Shown: piece by piece, positions 49,603-59,895 of the stretch
Position numbering within the stretch: the first letter of the stretch is position 1
Layout: every line of letters begins with the position of its first letter
Source of the DNA: Nocardia transvalensis
Lineage (GTDB): Bacteria > Actinomycetota > Actinomycetes > Mycobacteriales > Mycobacteriaceae
DNA length: 64,000 nt
Assembly: GCF_015477765.1 (NCBI RefSeq)
Contig: NZ_JADLQQ010000005.1
Location: 496,001-560,000 of the forward strand
Reading direction: 5' to 3'
Made by a program: the position numbers and the translations under genes
Notes under the pieces: generated by a model
Database searches by the model: none
Told to the model about the DNA's origin: nothing
Seen by the model: only the letters and a program-made list of their open reading frames with translations

Positions 49603-50556
49603 ATGGTCGATTCGCTTTTCGCGGACGTATCCGAATGGCAGCGGGTGCCGGTCGACGACTCGTACCCGTATCAAATCTTCTCGTTCCGATCCAACGACGG
49701 CACCTACCGGGACCGCAACTTCTATCAGAACTACGCCTGGGCAGCCAACGCCGCGAACACCGGGCGGATCTCCTGCTTCATCGTCTACATGTACTGGCGG
49801 CCGAACTGGCGCGACACCGTCGACACCCACAGAGATATGGTCGGGCGGGCGGGTGGTCCGCACCCGAAGATGGTCTCCATGGTCGATGTGGAATCCGGCG
49901 GAAACCCTCGCGGGGATCAGTCCGACGGCATCAACCGCGCCTATTGGAGGCTGGCCGACTGGCTCGGCGCGACCCTGCGGGTGATCGGTTACGCCAATAG
50001 GTCCGACTTCTTCGAAATGTGGCCGGTTCGCCCGGAGGGACTTCGCGTAATCGGGGCGGGGTACGGCCGAAATCCCAACCTGCCCGGCCAGATCGCCCAT
50101 CAGTACACCAACGGCCAGGGCTACGGTGGTGGCCTGCCCGAGGGCGCCCCGCCGTTCGGCAACTGCGATATGAACATCGCCTACGGATACACGCCCGAGA
50201 GGTTCGCCAACGACGTCGGTGTCGGGACGGTCTCGGTGGATCCGGTCGCCGACATGTGGATCCAATTCATGGGCCCGGGCGGCAACGGCTGGCCCCAATT
50301 GGCCGACCGTACCCTCGTCGACGGGGTCGCTACGGTCGGTCGAAAACTCGACATCCCCGGGTTCGCACCCCCACCGGGGCCGACCCAGGTGCCGATGCCC
50401 CACGACACCCAGGGACGCATCCGGGACGAATGGATCCAGATGCTGGGTCCCAACGGCGAGGGCTGGCCTCAACTGGGTGGCTATACCCTCGTCGACGCCA
50501 TCTCGGCCATCGGCCAGAAGCTCGGTATAGACGGCTTCGAGCCGCCCGCCCGATAG
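49603..50556 (+). CDS. Phage-type peptidoglycan lysin (GH25-like) with two cell-wall repeats
   Basis: Protein of 317 residues. The N-terminal domain (1-200) resembles the muramidase-like lysins of actinobacteriophages: LFADVSEWQRVPVDDSYPYQ, FSFRSNDGTYRDRNF, VYMYWRPNW and VSMVDVESGGNPRGDQSDG (acidic pair of the GH25 barrel), then IGYANRSDF and QIAHQYTNGQGYG. The C-terminus has two related repeats, MWIQFMGPGGNGWPQLADRT at about 222 and EWIQMLGPNGEGWPQLGGYT at about 276, of a kind found as wall-binding parts of phage lysins. There is no signal peptide and no other phage gene nearby, so it is a domesticated or stranded lysin. Confidence 0.8.
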   Translation: MVDSLFADVSEWQRVPVDDSYPYQIFSFRSNDGTYRDRNFYQNYAWAANAANTGRISCFIVYMYWRPNWRDTVDTHRDMVGRAGGPHPKMVSMVDVESGGNPRGDQSDGINRAYWRLADWLGATLRVIGYANRSDFFEMWPVRPEGLRVIGAGYGRNPNLPGQIAHQYTNGQGYGGGLPEGAPPFGNCDMNIAYGYTPERFANDVGVGTVSVDPVADMWIQFMGPGGNGWPQLADRTLVDGVATVGRKLDIPGFAPPPGPTQVPMPHDTQGRIRDEWIQMLGPNGEGWPQLGGYTLVDAISAIGQKLGIDGFEPPAR

Positions 50557-50575
50557 TCCCGATCGGAGCATCCGC

Positions 50576-50932
50576 ATGCCCACAGTCACCAGCGCCAACG
50601 GCCGCTTCTTCGTCGTCACCGAGTGTGTGACCCAAGCCGCGGCGGCCGCGGCGGCCGCCGCAGCGGGCGGCACCCTGGCCGCCCTCACCTCCGCCACCGT
50701 CGACCAGCTCAATTTTCCCGCCGACGCATTCGCCGACATCCAGCGCTGCGACACTCCGCGATCGGGACCGGTCGCCTGGTTCGGCTCCTACAACGGCGGC
50801 GTCCCCGAGCGCACCGTCTACGCCGTCAACCTCACCACCCGCCGGGTCTTCAACGTCGCCGCCCACCGCGCCGCCGCCTGGACCGGGCTCGTGCTCGCCG
50901 AAGCCCGCACTGAGCCCACAAGCTGCGAGTAG
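50576..50932 (+). CDS. Small protein linked to the lysin, function unknown
   Basis: A 118-residue protein 19 bases downstream of the lysin with CGGAG before the ATG. Near the N-terminus there is a run of ten Ala (TQAAAAAAAAAAGGTLAALT) likely to form a hydrophobic helix. It is followed by a small domain with FADIQRCDTPRSGPVAWFGS and TVYAVNLTTRRVFNVAAHRA. I do not recognise it. A membrane-inserting (holin-like) role next to a lysin is tempting, but the protein has only one short, weak helix. Probably an operon partner. Confidence 0.6.
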   Translation: MPTVTSANGRFFVVTECVTQAAAAAAAAAAGGTLAALTSATVDQLNFPADAFADIQRCDTPRSGPVAWFGSYNGGVPERTVYAVNLTTRRVFNVAAHRAAAWTGLVLAEARTEPTSCE

Positions 50933-51096
50933 CTCCGCGCAGCAACCCGTGCGGTGCGGAAGTAACAGCTAGCCACAAGGTATTTATCAAATCTCCACCT
51001 GCGGCTGGCAATGACCTGGTAACAGGCTGCCGCCGTATCGGGATAACCGATACACGGCTCAGTTCTGGCCGCTGGGCTCGATTTGTGGAGCACATC

Positions 51097-52173
51097 ATGC
51101 GAATCTCGCGCACCCGGACCTCTCTGACGGCCGGGTTGACACTCGGTACGGTTGCCGCCGCGGTGGTCGCCCTGGCGACGCCCTCGAACGCCGCGACCAA
51201 CGACCCCCTGATCGGCAAGCAGTGGGGGCTCACCCAGATCAACGCGCCGCAAGCGTGGCCGATGAGCACCGGGGTCGGCACCGTGATCGCGGTGGTCGAC
51301 ACCGGCGTCGATCTGACTCACCCGGATCTGCAGGGCAAACTCGTCCCAGGCGCCACCTTCACCGACTGTCCCCCGGGGCAGCGGCCGTGCGGCAACGGCG
51401 ATTGGAAGGGAACCGACGGTATCGGGGACGCGGTCGATGTGCACGGCACCCACGTTGCGGCCATTGCGGCCGCGGCGACGGGCAACGGGATCGGCATTGC
51501 CGGTGTCGCGCCCGACGCGAAGATCATGCCGGTAAAGGTGCTGGAGGAGACCGGCACCTACGAGGACGTCGCCGATGGTGTCCGGTGGGCCACCGACCAC
51601 GGCGCCGACGTCGTCAACCTGAGCCTCGCAGGCCTCCCCAACGACCAGTTGCTGACGCTGCTCGGGCTCGAGACTCGCCTGTCCGACGCGATCGCGTACG
51701 CGCTGAGCCAGGATGTCGCGGTCGTGGCCGCGGCGGGCAACACCGCGATCCCGCTGTGCTCGGATCCGGCGTTCACCCGTGACGTGATCTGCGTGGTCGC
51801 CACCGACCGCTACGAGCTCAAGAGCTGGTACTCACAGTTCGGCCTCAAGGCGGATCTGAAGATCGTCTCCGCTCCGGGCGGTGCGGGCCTGATCAACTGC
51901 GACGACAACGTGTGGTCTGCGGTCCCGCAGGGCACCGGCTCGGCCGCCTGCGGGCAACCGGACTACGACGCGTTCTCCGGAACGTCGTTGTCGGCCCCGC
52001 ATGTCTCCGGTGTCGCGGCCCTGCTTGCCGCTCAGGGACGGAGCCGGACGGAGATCTACAGCGCGATCCTCAGAACCGCACGCCTGCCGTTCCTCGGCGG
52101 CGCCATTCGCGGGCTCTACAACCCCGTGTACGGCTTCGGCATCGTCGACGCGGCGGCCGCGGTCGCCTCGTAA
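51097..52173 (+). CDS. Secreted subtilisin-like serine protease (S8)
   Basis: Exported protease of 358 residues. The signal peptide is residues 1 to about 33 (VVALATPSNAA). The catalytic triad is Asp68 in VIAVVDTGVDLTHPD, His115 in VDVHGTHVAAIAAA and Ser297 in FSGTSLSAPHVSGVAALLAA; VVAAAGNT supplies the oxyanion Asn. There is no pro-domain of the I9 type. Three Cys pairs look likely (TDCPPGQRPCGN, CSDPAFTRDVIC, LINCDDN...AACGQ). No C-terminal membrane anchor is present, so it is unlike mycobacterial mycosins of ESX loci. The ATG at 51097 follows TGGAG. Confidence 0.93.
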   Translation: MRISRTRTSLTAGLTLGTVAAAVVALATPSNAATNDPLIGKQWGLTQINAPQAWPMSTGVGTVIAVVDTGVDLTHPDLQGKLVPGATFTDCPPGQRPCGNGDWKGTDGIGDAVDVHGTHVAAIAAAATGNGIGIAGVAPDAKIMPVKVLEETGTYEDVADGVRWATDHGADVVNLSLAGLPNDQLLTLLGLETRLSDAIAYALSQDVAVVAAAGNTAIPLCSDPAFTRDVICVVATDRYELKSWYSQFGLKADLKIVSAPGGAGLINCDDNVWSAVPQGTGSAACGQPDYDAFSGTSLSAPHVSGVAALLAAQGRSRTEIYSAILRTARLPFLGGAIRGLYNPVYGFGIVDAAAAVAS

Positions 52174-52188
52174 CCGCATAACGCCGAA

Positions 52189-52223
52189 AGCCCCTCGCTC
52201 CGATCTTTTACGAGCGAGGGGCT
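52189..52223. terminator. Bidirectional terminator between subtilase and carboxylase genes
   Basis: AGCCCCTCGCTC pairs perfectly with GAGCGAGGGGCT around the loop CGATCTTTTAC, 15 bases after the subtilase stop and 15 bases before the carboxylase stop on the other strand. Confidence 0.85.
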
Positions 52224-52237
52224 CCGCGCGGGCGGCG

Positions 52238-55200
52238 TCAGCCGTGCAGGCGGGCCTCGATGGCCTCGATGATGCGCGGGCGCAGTTCGGCGGGTCGGAT
52301 GATGGCGTCGACCGAGCCGACCTCGACGGCGCGCTGAATATTGTGCACGCGGTCGAACTCCGCGGCGACCTCACCGAGTTTCTCCGTGCGGACCGAGGAC
52401 CGGAGCTCGTCGAGTTCGGCGATCAGGGCCGCGCGGCCGGTACCGGAGGCGTTCGCGGCACGTGCCTCCAGCTCCCGCACCCGCGGATCGGCCGCGGTGC
52501 GGGTGTCGACCTCACCGGCGAACACCACCGCAGCGGCCGGGGCACCGCCGAGCACCGACGCGAACGAGCCCTCCAGCGCGAGCACGGTCATATTCGGATT
52601 CAGCGCCTTCGAGAACACCACGAACGCGCCACCGTGATACCGGGAGATCACGCAGAACACAATGGGCCCTTGGAAGTTCACGATCGCGCGGCCGATCTCG
52701 GCACCGTACTCGAGCTGCAACTTGCGCATCGACTCCGGCGAGCCGTCGAAGCCCGACAGGTTCGCCAGCACGACCAGCGGCCGATTGCCACTGGCGGCGT
52801 TGATCGCCCGCGCGGCCTTCTTCGACGACTGGGGGAACAGCGTGCCCGCGGTGTAGGTTTCGGGGCCGTCGGTCGGCGTGAAGCCGCGCCGCGGCACACC
52901 CCGTGACTCGATGCCGAGCAGGCACACCGGGATGCCGCCGAGATGCGCGTCCTGCACCACCGCGGTTTCCGCATCGGCCATCCCCGCCCAGCGTTCCAGC
53001 ACCGGGTGGTCCTGGTCGGCCAGCGCCCGCATCACGATCCGGATGTCGAAGGGTTTCTTGCGATCCGGATTGGCTGTGGCGGAGAAGATTTCGCCGACCG
53101 TGGTGAAGTCGCTGTCCGCCATCACGTGCGGGAAGTCGGAGACGTCGCGATCGATGGGGTCGCTGGTCTGCGCCCGCCGCGGCGATCGGTCGCCGGGCGC
53201 GATGTAGGTGTGGTCGTAGTGCGACATCAGGATGTCCCGGGCCGCGGTCAGATTCGGCGCCCAGTACTGCGCCTGACCGTTGGGGCCCATCACCCGGTCG
53301 TAGCCGCCGATGCCGAAGTTGTCCTCGGCCGACACGCCGCCGGAGAAGTCCAGCGCCTGCTTACCGGTGAGCACCATCGCGGAATCCGGGGTCATCACCA
53401 GGATGCCCTTGGTGTGCATGAGCATGGTGGCCTCGGCGTTCCAGTACGGCTGAGCGCCGACGTTGATGCCCGACACCACGATGTTGATTTCGCCACCGTC
53501 CTGGGTGAATTCGACGATCCGCTTGAGCGCCGCCGCCACCCAGTCCATATTCTCCGTGCCGGACGTCATCGAGATCCGGGCGCCGGAGGACAGCGCGTAC
53601 CACTCCAGCGGCACCCGCATCCGTTCGGCCAGATCCAGTGCGGCGATCACGCGGCGGCACTCCGGTTCCGACAGGGCGCCGAGCGATTTCGTCGGATCAC
53701 CGAGCAGCACCACCCGGGTGACGCCCTGCGGATGCCGTTCGGTCGGCGTGGTGACCACGCCCGCGACGATTGCCGCGGTGTTGCGCCCCTTGGGCCGGTC
53801 GACGGGGACCAAGGCGTGGGAGGCGTCGAGGTCGTACTCGGTGAACTCGCCGAGGAAACCGGTCAATTCGTAGGGGTACACGGTGTTGCGGCTGCTGGCC
53901 CGCAGCACCTTCTGCCGGTACTCGTCGAGCGGCTCGACCGGATCGTCGGACCGCTCGCCGACGATCACCTCGGTGCCGCCGGTGGCGTCGAAACGGATGC
54001 GCACGGCGACCTTGACCAACCGGCGGTCTTCGGGTCGCGCTGCCGCGCGATGATCAGGATCTCCTCCAGCCCGGCACCCGCGATCGTCGGCTCCACGCGT
54101 TCGACGATGGTCTCGAACTCGTCGGGGGTCATGTCGATCGGCGGCCAGATGTACATGACGATGCGGTTGGTGTTGAAGCGCCTGGCCGACGACGGCCGCC
54201 GCGACTGTGCCCGGCGAATCGAGTCGAGGCAGGTGGCGATGGTGCTCTCGGCCGTCGGCAGCGCCAGCAGCCGGCCGTCCTGCTCGCGCAGTGCGGTCAG
54301 GTCGCGCACCTGCGCGAACGCGACCAGTCGCTCGTCGGACGGATTCTCCTTCGCGACGCACCGGAACAGGTAGACCTCGTCGTTGTCCGAGGACGGCAGC
54401 CGGGTGAGGTCGAACTTGCGCAGCCGCTTCATCTGCATCCGCTCGGCGATGTACGGGTGCAGGCCGCGGATCAGTCGCTCCTCGGCCATACCGGTGGCCG
54501 ACGGACGGAAGGTGAAGTGGTGGTGCATCACCGCGCCGCCGCTACCCGCGACGGTGGTGGTGATCCGGTGCACCTGATTCGGGAGCCGTTGCGCGCCGAG
54601 CACATCCTGCAGGGCCGCGGCCATCGCGTCGTGGTCCTCGGGCTGCTTCTCCCAGCCGAGGTAGATGTCGGCCTCGATGGACATCGCGCCGCTCGCCAGC
54701 TCGGTGAGCCCGCGCAGCACGGTGTCGAGTGCCTCGAAACGCACCGCGGCCGACACCAGGGTCAAGCCGCGGCGCTCGGCGATCACGAAGGTGCAGCCTC
54801 CCACCTCATGCGTGCGAACGCCGGTGAGTCCCTTGTTGCCGTAGTACCGCCGGGTCAGGACCTCCAGCATGACGGTGTTGTCCGGGTTGCCGCGTACCAG
54901 GCGCTGGCCGAGCAGTCGCACCAGCGGCTCGGTGCTGCGGACCATGTCGGAGATGCGCTCGGCGCGATCGGCAGTGTCCGGGTGCGCGTCGAGGTGGCGC
55001 AGGTGCCTGCGGACGTTGGTGTACACGCGGGCGCGGTTGCGCCGCAGCAACGGCTGGCCGAACCATGCGAACACCAGGCCGCGGGTGAGATCGGCGACCA
55101 CCGGGAAGCGCACCTGCGTCGCGGCCACCAGTCGCTCGAGCGCCAGGCCGACCGGCTCGCGCAGCGCCCGGTCCGGCACCGGCTCCCCCAGCCACTCCCG

Positions 55201-57705
55201 CAGCAGTGTCGTGATGACCGCGGCGGTGTCGGACGGACGCTGCTGGGCCAGGAAGATCCGGAAGACCGCGGCCTCGAGATCGGGCGAGCGGTCCAGCTCG
55301 GTGACGCCGTAGTGTCCGAGCGCCTTGGCGAGCTTGGCCCGGTACGACTCCGGCAGCCCGGCCCGCTCGACGTCGAGGCTCTGCAGATAGGTGTGGAAGT
55401 ACTCGCGGGCGCTGTGCACATGGCCGTGGCTGCCGTCCTCGTCCCACGACCGGTTGTGGCTCAGTTCGGCGAGGTCGGCGAAGACCTGCACGAGTTCGAG
55501 TTCCTCGGCGAGGGGCCGATGGTTGTCGGCGATGGCCGCCCGGCGCGCGGTGAGGTAGTCCTCGACCACGCGGCGATCGTCGTGCGGGTCGACGTCGAAA
55601 CCGAGCAGCAGGCTGCGCAGTCCCTGCAGGCAGCGGGTCAGCCGCTCGTGCGGCTGGACGGGGGCGGGCTCGTCGGGCAGGTCCAGCTCGACCGAGCCGA
55701 CCGCCGCGCCCTCCGCGGCCGCGCCGTCCTCGGCGAGCGGTTCCAGCCGCAGCAGCGGCGCACCGGTCTCCACCTGAGTGCCGACGGAGACACTGCATTC
55801 CTTCAACCGCGCCCGGAACGGCGCGCGCAGCACCGTTTCCATCTTCATGCTCTCCAGCACCAGCACCGGCGCACCGGCTTCGACCTCGGCGCCGATCTGC
55901 AGCGGCGTGGCCACGACCAGCGCGGGGGCGGGTGCGCGGACGACACCGCCCTCGTCGCGGCTGATCCGATGGGTCACACCGTCGACGTCGACCAGGTGGA
56001 TCGGCCCGTGCGTGCCGGTGATCAAGCGGTACCGGGTGCCGTTGACCACGATCTGCGCGGTGTGGTGGTCGAAGCGCTCGAGATCGACATCGGCGGCGCG
56101 GATGTCGCCGCCCGCCTCGATGCCGATCCGGAACCGATGCGCGCCGACGCGTGCGACGCGGACGCGGTAGCCCGCCCCGCGCAGCTTGAGGTCGAGCGGA
56201 CGGCCGCTCTTGTGCTGCACCTGCGGACGCCCACCGGATGCCGTGGACAGCAGCCGCTGCTGTTCGACCCGCTCCTCCTCCTCGTAGGCATCGATGGCCG
56301 CGGCGGCCAGGGCGACGGCGGAGTGGCGGTGCGAGACGAGACGTCCCTCGCCGCGGACACGGTCGATCCAGCCGGTGTCCGCGCTGGCGTCGATCACCTC
56401 GGGCTGGTTCAGCAGGTCGAGCACGAAGCTCTTGTTCGTGGCGCCGCCCTCGATGACCACCCGGGTCTGCACCATCGCGCGGCGCAGCCTGCCCAGCGCC
56501 TCGTCGCGGTTACGGCCGTAGGCGATGATCTTGGCGATCATCGAGTCGAAGTCGGCGGGAATGGTGTCGCCCTCGCTGACACCGGTGTCGACGCGGATGC
56601 CCGGTCCGGCCGGCAGGTCCAGCCGCGCGATGCGGCCCGGGGCGGGCGCGAAGTCGCGGTCGGGGTCTTCGGCGTTGAGCCGGGCCTCGATGGCGTGCCC
56701 ACGCTCGGCCGGGGGCGCACCCTCGAGCCGGCCCCCGGACGCCACCAGCAGTTGCGCCCGGACCAGGTCGAAACCGGTGGTGGATTCGGTGATCGGATGC
56801 TCGACCTGCAGCCGGGTGTTGACCTCGAGGAATGCGAACAGCTTCTCACCGGGGTGGTAGAGGAATTCGACGGTTGCCGCACCGCGATACCCGACCGCGA
56901 CCGCCAGCCGCTCGGCCGACGCCTTCAGCTCGGCCACCTGCTCGGGGCTCAGCACCGGTGACGCCGACTCCTCGATGACCTTCTGGTTACGCCGCTGCAC
57001 CGAGCAGTCGCGCACACCGAGCGCCCACGCGGTCCCCTGGCCGTCCGCGATCACCTGGACCTCGACGTGCCGGGCGCCGGTGACCAGCCGTTCCAGGAAC
57101 ACGACACCACTGCCGAACGCCCGCGCGGCCTCCTGGCTGGTGCGGTCGTAGGCGTCGACGAGCTCGGCCTCGTTGGTGATCACCCGGATGCCGCGGCCAC
57201 CGCCACCCGCGGTCGCCTTCAGCATCAGCGGATAGCCGATCTCGTTCGCGGCCGCCACGGCGGCCTCCACGGACTCGACCGCGCCGCGGCTCCACGGCGC
57301 CACCGGCACGCCGACCTCCTCGGCGATCAGCTTCGCGCCGATCTTGTCGCCGAGCTTGCGCATGGCCTCCGGGCTCGGGCCGATGAAGGTGACCCCGATC
57401 TGCTCGCACAGCTCCGCGAACGCCGGATCCTCCGCGACGAAACCCCAGCCCACCCAGGCGGAGTCGGCCTCGGTGGCCTTCAGCGCGCGCTCGAGGGCCT
57501 TCAGATCCAGATACGGGCGCGCGGACGCCGGACCGAGGTCGTAGGCGATGTCGGCCTCCCGCACGAACGTCGCGTTCCGGTCGACGTCGGTGTGCAGGGC
57601 TACGGTTTCGATCGGCTGTCCGGTCTCCGCGGCCAAATCCCGGACGGCGTGAATGAGGCGCATAGCGGCCTCACCCCGGTTCACGATGGCGATACGGCTG
57701 AACAC
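52238..57705 (-). pseudogene. Fused multidomain acyl-CoA (acetyl/propionyl-CoA) carboxylase, one-base frameshift
   Basis: Biotin-dependent carboxylase with all catalytic parts in one chain, about 1,822 residues when the frame is repaired. Order: biotin carboxylase (FSRIAIVNRGEAAMRLIHAV at the start, GGGGRGIRVI, EVNTRLQVEHPITE), biotin carrier with the Lys of ESMKMET near 620, a long helical middle region (about 700-1220), and the carboxyltransferase (GARISMTSGTENMDW, GGVSAEDNFGIGGYDRVM). This is the layout of eukaryotic acetyl-CoA carboxylase, also known as a fused actinobacterial form. The frame breaks near 54021-54030: DPKT is followed by AGWSRS, while one extra C would give DPKTRRLVKVAVRI. 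The span of 5,468 bases is one short of a multiple of three. Start GTG with GGAAGGAG upstream. Confidence 0.88.
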
Positions 57706-57863
57706 TCGCCAGCTCCTTCCATTCCACAGCACTGGCCCGGTCGGGCGATGGGTTGACGACTCCCGGCACCGCGTAGTGTGCACCCTCATTCCACGTCCGT
57801 GCACGGCGTGCGGGTGTTACTCGCACGTATCGTGGGAATGCCGCAGTAGGGGAGGTGATCTGT

Positions 57864-58286
57864 GTGGCCGACATTCTCGATGTGCTGCACTCTCGCTGCG
57901 CCGAGGTCGCGGGTGAGGCGGTCCTCTCGGGAGAGGAGCATCCCACCCTGACCCTGACCACGCGCGAGGTTGCAGACCTGCTCAACCATATAGCCGACCT
58001 ACGGCGCCGCTGCTGCGACATCGACCTTGCTTATCACGAACTCGACCACCAGCACACCCTGCTTCTCCGCGCGGCGAGCGATGCCGCCGCATCGTTGGAT
58101 CGGATCCGCGCCGTGCTGGAGCAGCGCACCGCGCACCCGGAAGCCTATGCGCGCCAAGCGCGTAGCATCGCCCGCTTCGCCGCCCGGAACCTCACTGCCG
58201 CGAGCCTGAACTCCGACGGAACAGCGAATCGAGAAGGCGTCGACACGGGAGGACCTTCGCCAGAGGAACTTCGGGCTTCCGCGTAA
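57864..58286 (+). CDS. Helical protein of unknown function
   Basis: A 140-residue soluble protein beginning at GTG with GGGGAGG nine bases upstream. It is mainly helical: ADILDVLHSRCAEVAGEAVL, then TTREVADLLNHIADLRRRCC and ELDHQHTLLLRAASDAAASL, a possible coiled coil with heptad-like Leu. Three Cys, two of them adjacent. The C-terminus is disordered. I do not recognise a family. It is divergent from the carboxylase gene, with about 160 bases between. Confidence 0.65.
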   Translation: MADILDVLHSRCAEVAGEAVLSGEEHPTLTLTTREVADLLNHIADLRRRCCDIDLAYHELDHQHTLLLRAASDAAASLDRIRAVLEQRTAHPEAYARQARSIARFAARNLTAASLNSDGTANREGVDTGGPSPEELRASA

Positions 58287-58464
58287 CCAAGTATTTGCCC
58301 ATTGTTCGAGTTCGCCTGAGTGTCGACCCGAATGCGGGTCGAATACGGCCGCTTGCTCGATTTTCACCGGCCGGAAGGCGTAACGCTGAAGATTTGCCAT
58401 CCGATAGGGTCGGAGTAATGACACCAAGCGTGTGCACAACCGTCCGACTGCAAAGGAGTCCCTT

Positions 58465-58977
58465 ATGCGCGCAATGTCTGGTCGCCTGCTCGCCAAATGT
58501 ATCGGGATCATCGGTGTCGCCACGGTCGCGCCTCTCGTGTCGGCCGGTTCGGCCCAGGCCGACACCCCGGACGCGGTCTTCTTCCGCTACGGCGATGTGA
58601 ACTGCTCGATCACACGCGCCGGTGTCGTCGGGTGCGATCTCGGCGATAACGTCAGCTACGTGTCGCAGCGCATCCCGGCGCTGGACTCCGGGAGCGCACC
58701 CGAATTCAACCTGCCGTATCCGTTCAAGGTCCGGGAAGTGGTGATCGATTCGCCCGCCCTGCCCGCGCATCCCACGCTCGGCCCCGGGACATCGCATACG
58801 CTGCCGGGCGGCAACCCGGATTGGTACTCGGTCTCTCAGGAGCGCGGCCCGATGAGCCATCAACTCGATTTCGGCGGCGCCACCTGCAGCAGCATCGAGT
58901 TCCACACCGGCCGCTTCGGATGCAGTATCAACGGCCACTCCATCGAGTTCGGCGAGGGCCAGGTGCTGCTGAGCTGA
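58465..58977 (+). CDS. Secreted protein of unknown function
   Basis: Exported protein of 170 residues. The signal peptide covers residues 1 to about 32 (GIIGVATVAPLVSAGSAQA). The mature part has four Cys (VNCSITRAG, GCDLGD, GATCSS, FGCSIN), suggesting two disulphides, and ends EFHTGRFGCSINGHSIEFGE. AAAGGAG six bases before the ATG supports this start. Similar small Cys-containing secreted proteins are common in Nocardia, with no function known to me. Confidence 0.72.
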   Translation: MRAMSGRLLAKCIGIIGVATVAPLVSAGSAQADTPDAVFFRYGDVNCSITRAGVVGCDLGDNVSYVSQRIPALDSGSAPEFNLPYPFKVREVVIDSPALPAHPTLGPGTSHTLPGGNPDWYSVSQERGPMSHQLDFGGATCSSIEFHTGRFGCSINGHSIEFGEGQVLLS

Positions 58978-58992
58978 TAGCCGAACCGACGG

Positions 58993-59023
58993 TTGACTTC
59001 AATCGAAGTTGAGGTTCTACGGT
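58993..59023 (+). promoter_or_regulatory. MerR/SoxR-type operator-promoter before the NAT gene
   Basis: TTGACT at 58993-58998 and TACGGT at 59018-59023 are 19 bases apart, the stretched spacing typical of MerR-controlled promoters. Between them lies CTTCAA-TCGAAG-TTGAGG (58997-59014), a dyad like the SoxR site CCTCAAGTTAACTTGAGG. No MerR gene is in the window. The NAT start is 40 bases downstream. Confidence 0.55.
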
Positions 59024-59063
59024 CATGTGGACCTCACGGAAGTCGACTCAGGGAAGGCCTGCC

Positions 59064-59882
59064 TTGTCATCTGATCAGTTCCAAATCGAGCGGCTCGACG
59101 TGGCTGCCTACCTCGACCGAATCGGCTGCACCGACCTGAAAGATGCTGCGCCGGACGAGAATTTGCTGCGAGCCGTCCATCGCGCGCACAGCCTATCGAT
59201 CCCGTTCGAGAACCTGGACATTCTGCTCGGTCGCGGTATCCGGCTCGATATCGACTCTCTCCAGGACAAACTCGTGCGGCGCGGCCGCGGCGGATACTGC
59301 CACGAACACAACCTGCTGCTCGCGGCGGCGCTGGAACGCCTCGGTTTCACCGTCACTCGGCTCAGCGCCCGGATTCTGAGCGGAAATGCGGCGCGGCGCC
59401 AGCCCCGGACGCATATCGCGCTGCGAGTCGCCGCAGGGGACGCGGTGTACCTCGCCGATGTCGGGCTCGGCGCGGAGGGCCTGGTCGATCCGGTGCCCTG
59501 GCGCGAGGGTGAATATGCCGATCCGGACGGCTGGTTGCACGGCATCCGGCGCCATCCGGACGCCTGGGAGCTCACCGTCCGGCGGCCGAATGAACAGGCA
59601 CGCCCGATGTATCGGATCACCGAGGAACCGTCGCTGCCGATCGACTTCGAGGTGGCCAGCCACTGGACCTCCACCCACCCGCGGTCTCCGTTCGTCACCC
59701 AACCGGTGGTGCAACGACGCGGCGCCGACGTCCGCCTGATCCTGTCCCGGGACACCCTGGTCGAAAAGTTTCCCGACCGCGACATCGTCACCCGGATCGG
59801 ACGCAACCAGTTGGGCTCGATAATCACCCGGCGCGTGGGCCTGCCCTTGACTCCCGACGAACTGGCTCAGCTGGCGGGCTGA
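59064..59882 (+). CDS. nat: Arylamine N-acetyltransferase
   Basis: Cytosolic enzyme transferring acetyl groups from acetyl-CoA to arylamines and hydrazines; 272 residues. The Cys-His-Asp triad is visible: Cys79 in RRGRGGYCHEHNLLLAAALE, His117 in QPRTHIALRV and Asp132 in YLADVGLGAEG. IPFENLDILLGRGI and SHWTSTHPRSPFVTQPVVQR are also conserved. In M. tuberculosis NAT acetylates isoniazid and its operon relates to cholesterol breakdown. I prefer the TTG at 59064, which follows GGGAAGG; an ATG at 59025 would add 13 residues inside the promoter region. The gene converges on the LGFP gene. Confidence 0.93.
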   Translation: MSSDQFQIERLDVAAYLDRIGCTDLKDAAPDENLLRAVHRAHSLSIPFENLDILLGRGIRLDIDSLQDKLVRRGRGGYCHEHNLLLAAALERLGFTVTRLSARILSGNAARRQPRTHIALRVAAGDAVYLADVGLGAEGLVDPVPWREGEYADPDGWLHGIRRHPDAWELTVRRPNEQARPMYRITEEPSLPIDFEVASHWTSTHPRSPFVTQPVVQRRGADVRLILSRDTLVEKFPDRDIVTRIGRNQLGSIITRRVGLPLTPDELAQLAG

Positions 59883-59895
59883 CGGCGAGACCGGG

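Noticed and set aside
54457..56961. 834-codon plus-strand frame opposite the carboxylase
   Set aside because: GC-driven shadow; the minus strand holds the carboxylase domains in order.
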